A DNA stretch of 43,974 bases from Sandarakinorhabdus oryzae. GTDB taxonomy: Bacteria; Pseudomonadota; Alphaproteobacteria; Sphingomonadales; Sphingomonadaceae. Both the position numbers and the translations under genes were made by a program. The notes beneath the pieces were generated by a model. It saw nothing but the letters and a program-made list of their open reading frames with translations, was not told the origin of the DNA and searched no databases. Position 1 is the first letter of the stretch. Every line of letters begins with the position of its first letter. The DNA lies in the NCBI RefSeq assembly GCF_009733735.1, contig NZ_WNJP01000005.1, forward strand, positions 1-43,974, in the 5' to 3' direction. This document shows, piece by piece, positions 41,661 to 43,974 of the stretch.

Positions 41661-42728
41661 ATGCTGCCAGAGATGCTTGTTTCCGATTTCGATTTCCATC
41701 TGCCCGAAGACCGTATCGCGCTGCGGCCGGTGAGCCCGCGCGACTCTGCCCGATTGCTGACCGTGCGCGGCAAGAATCTTGGCTCGCTGGCCGATCTGCA
41801 TTTCATGGATTTGCCCGGCCAGCTTCGCGCCGGCGATGTGCTGGTGGTCAACGACACCCGGGTGATCCCGGCGCAATTATTTGCCCAGAAAGGCGACGCG
41901 GCGATCGGCGTCACGCTGCACAAGCGCGAGACCGCCAGCCGCTGGTGGAGCTTCGTGAAGAATGCTCGACGGCTGCGCGATGGCGACACGATCGATTTTG
42001 GCCGCGGCGTGGTGAAATTGACCGGCACCGTGGTCGAGAAAAGCGCAGAAGGCGGCGTGCTCTGGCAGTTCACCACCGATGGACAGCCGCTGGAAAGTGC
42101 GCTCCAGGCCGTCGGCGAGATGCCGTTGCCACCCTATATCGCCCGCCGCCGCGGCATCGATGCCCAGGATTTCAGCGATTATCAGACACTGCATGCACGG
42201 AAGGACGGCGCGGTGGCCGCCCCCACCGCCGGCCTGCACTTCACGCCGCGCCTTTGGGAGGCGCTGGCCGCTGCCGGCGTGACCCGCGAGACCGTCACGC
42301 TGCACGTGGGCGCCGGCACCTTCCTGCCGGTGAAGGTGGACCGCGTTGAGGATCACCAGATGCACGCCGAATGGGGCAGCATCGCTGCCGACACCGCCGC
42401 CCGCCTCAATGCCGCCCGCGCTGCCGGCGGCCGCATCATCGCGGTCGGCACGACCTCGCTGCGCCTACTCGAATCCGCCGCCGATGATGGACGCACCATC
42501 CATCCCTTCACCGGGGACACTTCGATCTTCATCACGCCCGGCTATCGCTGGAGGGCGATCGACGGTCTGATCACCAATTTCCACCTGCCGCGTTCCACCT
42601 TGTTCATGCTGGTCAGCGCGCTGATGGGCCTGGACGTGATGCGCAAGGCGTACGCGCATGCCATTGAAAAAGAATATCGTTTCTATTCCTATGGCGATGG
42701 CAGTCTGCTGATTCCCAGCGAGACCTGA
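41661..42728 (+). CDS. queA: S-adenosylmethionine:tRNA ribosyltransferase-isomerase QueA
   Basis: QueA transfers and isomerises the ribosyl moiety of SAM onto preQ1 at tRNA position 34, making epoxyqueuosine, the penultimate step in queuosine synthesis. The 355-residue protein has [61 protein letters not shown] and [12 protein letters not shown], all typical. ATG at 41661 follows AAAGGG; a second ATG at 41673 gives the more common N-terminus. GreA-like follows. Confidence 0.95.
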   Translation: MLPEMLVSDFDFHLPEDRIALRPVSPRDSARLLTVRGKNLGSLADLHFMDLPGQLRAGDVLVVNDTRVIPAQLFAQKGDAAIGVTLHKRETASRWWSFVKNARRLRDGDTIDFGRGVVKLTGTVVEKSAEGGVLWQFTTDGQPLESALQAVGEMPLPPYIARRRGIDAQDFSDYQTLHARKDGAVAAPTAGLHFTPRLWEALAAAGVTRETVTLHVGAGTFLPVKVDRVEDHQMHAEWGSIAADTAARLNAARAAGGRIIAVGTTSLRLLESAADDGRTIHPFTGDTSIFITPGYRWRAIDGLITNFHLPRSTLFMLVSALMGLDVMRKAYAHAIEKEYRFYSYGDGSLLIPSET

Positions 42729-42729
42729 G

Positions 42730-43209
42730 ATGAGTGTCGCCTTCACCAAGGAATCCGACGCGGAGGCCGTCGCCGCCAATCTGCCCGACCGGCCGATCCC
42801 GGCGCACCCGAACCTGGTGACGGCCAGGGGGCTGGCGCAGATCGAGGCCGAACTGGCCGCCGCCCGCGCCGCCTATGCTGCGGCCCAGGCCAGCGACCAG
42901 ATCAGCAGTGACCGCACTGCCATGGCGCGCGCCACCCGCGATCTGCGCTATTGGTCGGCCCGCCGCGCCTCGGCCCAACTGGTCGAACCGCGCGCCGGGG
43001 ACGGCAGCATCGCCTTTGGCAGCCGCGTTAGCTTCGAGCGTGCCGATGGCCGCCGCCAGACCTACGCCATCGTTGGCGACGATGAAGCCGATCCGGCTCA
43101 GGGCAGCGTGTCCTACGTCTCGCCGCTGGCCCGCGCCATGATCGGCAAGGCGGTGGGCGATGTGGTGATGCTGGCCGGCCAGGAGGTCGAGATCGTCGCC
43201 GTCGATTAA
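42730..43209 (+). CDS. GreA/GreB-like transcription elongation factor
   Basis: A 159-residue protein of the Gre family. The N-terminal coiled coil (TARGLAQIEAELAAARAAYAAAQ) and the C-terminal FKBP-like domain (FGSRVSFERADGRRQTYAIVGDDEADPAQGSVSYVSPLARAMIGKAVGDVV) are present. Gre factors stimulate transcript cleavage by backtracked RNA polymerase. The tip acidic residues of the coiled coil are poorly matched, so a relative such as the Rnk or GreB-like regulator is possible. It starts one base after the queA stop. Confidence 0.85.
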   Translation: MSVAFTKESDAEAVAANLPDRPIPAHPNLVTARGLAQIEAELAAARAAYAAAQASDQISSDRTAMARATRDLRYWSARRASAQLVEPRAGDGSIAFGSRVSFERADGRRQTYAIVGDDEADPAQGSVSYVSPLARAMIGKAVGDVVMLAGQEVEIVAVD

Positions 43210-43571
43210 GGCAATACGTTCAGCGTCCACACGGCGAGCGCAATAAAGGCGCTGCCGCCGATGAAGGCGTGGGCGGCCAGCGCAGTGCCAACGATTTCCG
43301 GGCGCGGTTTGGCCATGATGCCGGCGAACAGGCCGGAGACAACGGCAAAACCCAGCAGCACCAGCGCGATCGTGCTGTTCTGGGTCAATGCGGCGTCGCC
43401 CCGGCTCATCCGGGTGACCAGCATCACCACTTCCAGCCCGCCAAAGCCGGTGAGGAAATGGATGGCCTGCACCGCCTTGGGCGGCCGGCGTTCCGACAGG
43501 AAATACCAGCCCAGCACCAGCCCCAGCGACACGGTGGTGCCATAGATGATGATCGGCAACCAGACCTGCAT
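43206..43571 (-). CDS. integral membrane protein, unknown function
   Basis: A 121-residue protein with about four membrane helices (LPIIIYGTTVSLGLVLGWYF, AIHFLTGFGGLEVVMLVTRM, STIALVLLGFAVVSGLFAGIM and AAHAFIGGSAFIALAVWTL). No family recognised. It converges on and overlaps the end of the Gre-like gene by 4 nt. A good ribosome binding site (GAGGAGGG) precedes the start. Confidence 0.75.
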   Translation of the reverse strand: MQVWLPIIIYGTTVSLGLVLGWYFLSERRPPKAVQAIHFLTGFGGLEVVMLVTRMSRGDAALTQNSTIALVLLGFAVVSGLFAGIMAKPRPEIVGTALAAHAFIGGSAFIALAVWTLNVLP

Positions 43572-43589
43572 GGACGCCCCTCCTCGTCG

Positions 43590-43974
43590 TTAAAGCGCTA
43601 CACCATCTGGTGGCGGCGCAACAGCCGATGGCAGCAGCTTCAGCCACAGCCGGCGCTCACCGGGACCACCGGCCAGTGTGCCGGGTCGCGCCATCAGCAC
43701 CGGCGTGACCGCCTGGAAGGCCACAGGATCGACATCGGGCGCCGGCACCAACCGGGTGATGGCGCCGCTGGCATCGATGGTGACGATCATCTCGAGCCGC
43801 ACGCCGCCCGGCGGCAGCGCCAGCCGCCCGACCGCCGCCGCCAGATCACTGTCTACTTGGCTCCAGGCCGGACCGGGCATCGCCATGGACACGTCAGGCT
43901 GGGGCGGCGGCGCCGGCCGCACGTCCCCGCAGGGCACGGCCTGGCGCCGCAGCACCACCGGCCACCACCAGCCC
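43590..43974 (-). CDS. hypothetical protein, 5' end outside window
   Basis: An open frame reads from the window edge on the minus strand; a GTG exists at 43958, but the frame continues upstream with GWWWPVV, so the true start is probably outside. The segment after it is proline-rich (RPAPPPQPDVSM), then VRLEMIVTIDASGAITRLVPAPDVDPVAFQ, a short beta-strand-rich domain, and the C-terminal end RRLWLKLLPSAVAPPPDGVAL. The pattern is reminiscent of TonB-like or other exported proteins, but no family is assigned. Confidence 0.55.
   Translation of the reverse strand, partial: GWWWPVVLRRQAVPCGDVRPAPPPQPDVSMAMPGPAWSQVDSDLAAAVGRLALPPGGVRLEMIVTIDASGAITRLVPAPDVDPVAFQAVTPVLMARPGTLAGGPGERRLWLKLLPSAVAPPPDGVAL

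Overview
The window is high-GC bacterial chromosome with dense gene packing and housekeeping content typical of an alphaproteobacterium. GlnK-AmtB, the DUF2312/GapR protein next to a DUF1244 protein and pyruvate kinase, the NDUFS6-like zinc-finger protein, DUF4136 and the L36 sequence all point to Alphaproteobacteria, most likely Sphingomonadales. The order-level placement is an inference from protein families and codon use, not from a marker alignment. No rRNA or tRNA gene, CRISPR array, phage gene or transposase is visible.

Layout. 1-2525: the end of an unrecognised gene, then lepA. 2526-4471: an accessory stretch of visibly lower GC. A minus-strand winged-helix-like hypothetical gene sits back to back with a plus-strand transcription unit that has its own promoter, structured leader, 27-codon ORF and rho-independent terminator. 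The pair is bracketed by inverted copies of a 34-nt hairpin repeat and followed by a 264-bp element that recurs at 8848-9111. 4472-8621 (minus): an SLC13/DASS-type permease, a tiny coupled ORF, then egtB and egtD of ergothioneine synthesis. 9328-17152 (minus): an exported amidohydrolase and gpmA, then (upstream of a terminator) zinc-finger protein, degenerate retropepsin-like protein, tldD, PNPOx-like protein, DUF2007, glnK and amtB.

17240-19787 (plus): an ABC ATPase overlapping nadB. 19798-25837 (minus): a membrane GGDEF-EAL protein, leuC without leuD, a cysteine-desulfurase-like PLP enzyme and a thiol-redox protein. 25878-29162 (minus): yebC, a secreted NTF2-like protein, ruvC, ruvA, ruvB; the first four are joined by 4-nt overlaps. 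29226-32109 (minus): DUF1244, GapR, GST, small and medium subunits of a molybdenum hydroxylase without the large subunit, and a YbjQ protein. 32186 onward: pyk, a HAD hydrolase, rpmJ, RidA, a DUF4136 protein, a cytosolic-carboxypeptidase-like M14 peptidase, an enoyl-CoA hydratase, a zinc alcohol dehydrogenase, then xseB-ispA and coaD-cyclophilin-queA-GreA-like, ending in two unrecognised minus-strand genes.

The observations most worth following are the 2610-4167 cassette with its orphan transcript, the hairpin repeat family whose copies carry compensatory base changes, the duplicated 264-bp intergenic element, and a nested cloverleaf-like inverted repeat of about 265 bp wedged between ispA and coaD (40095-40359).
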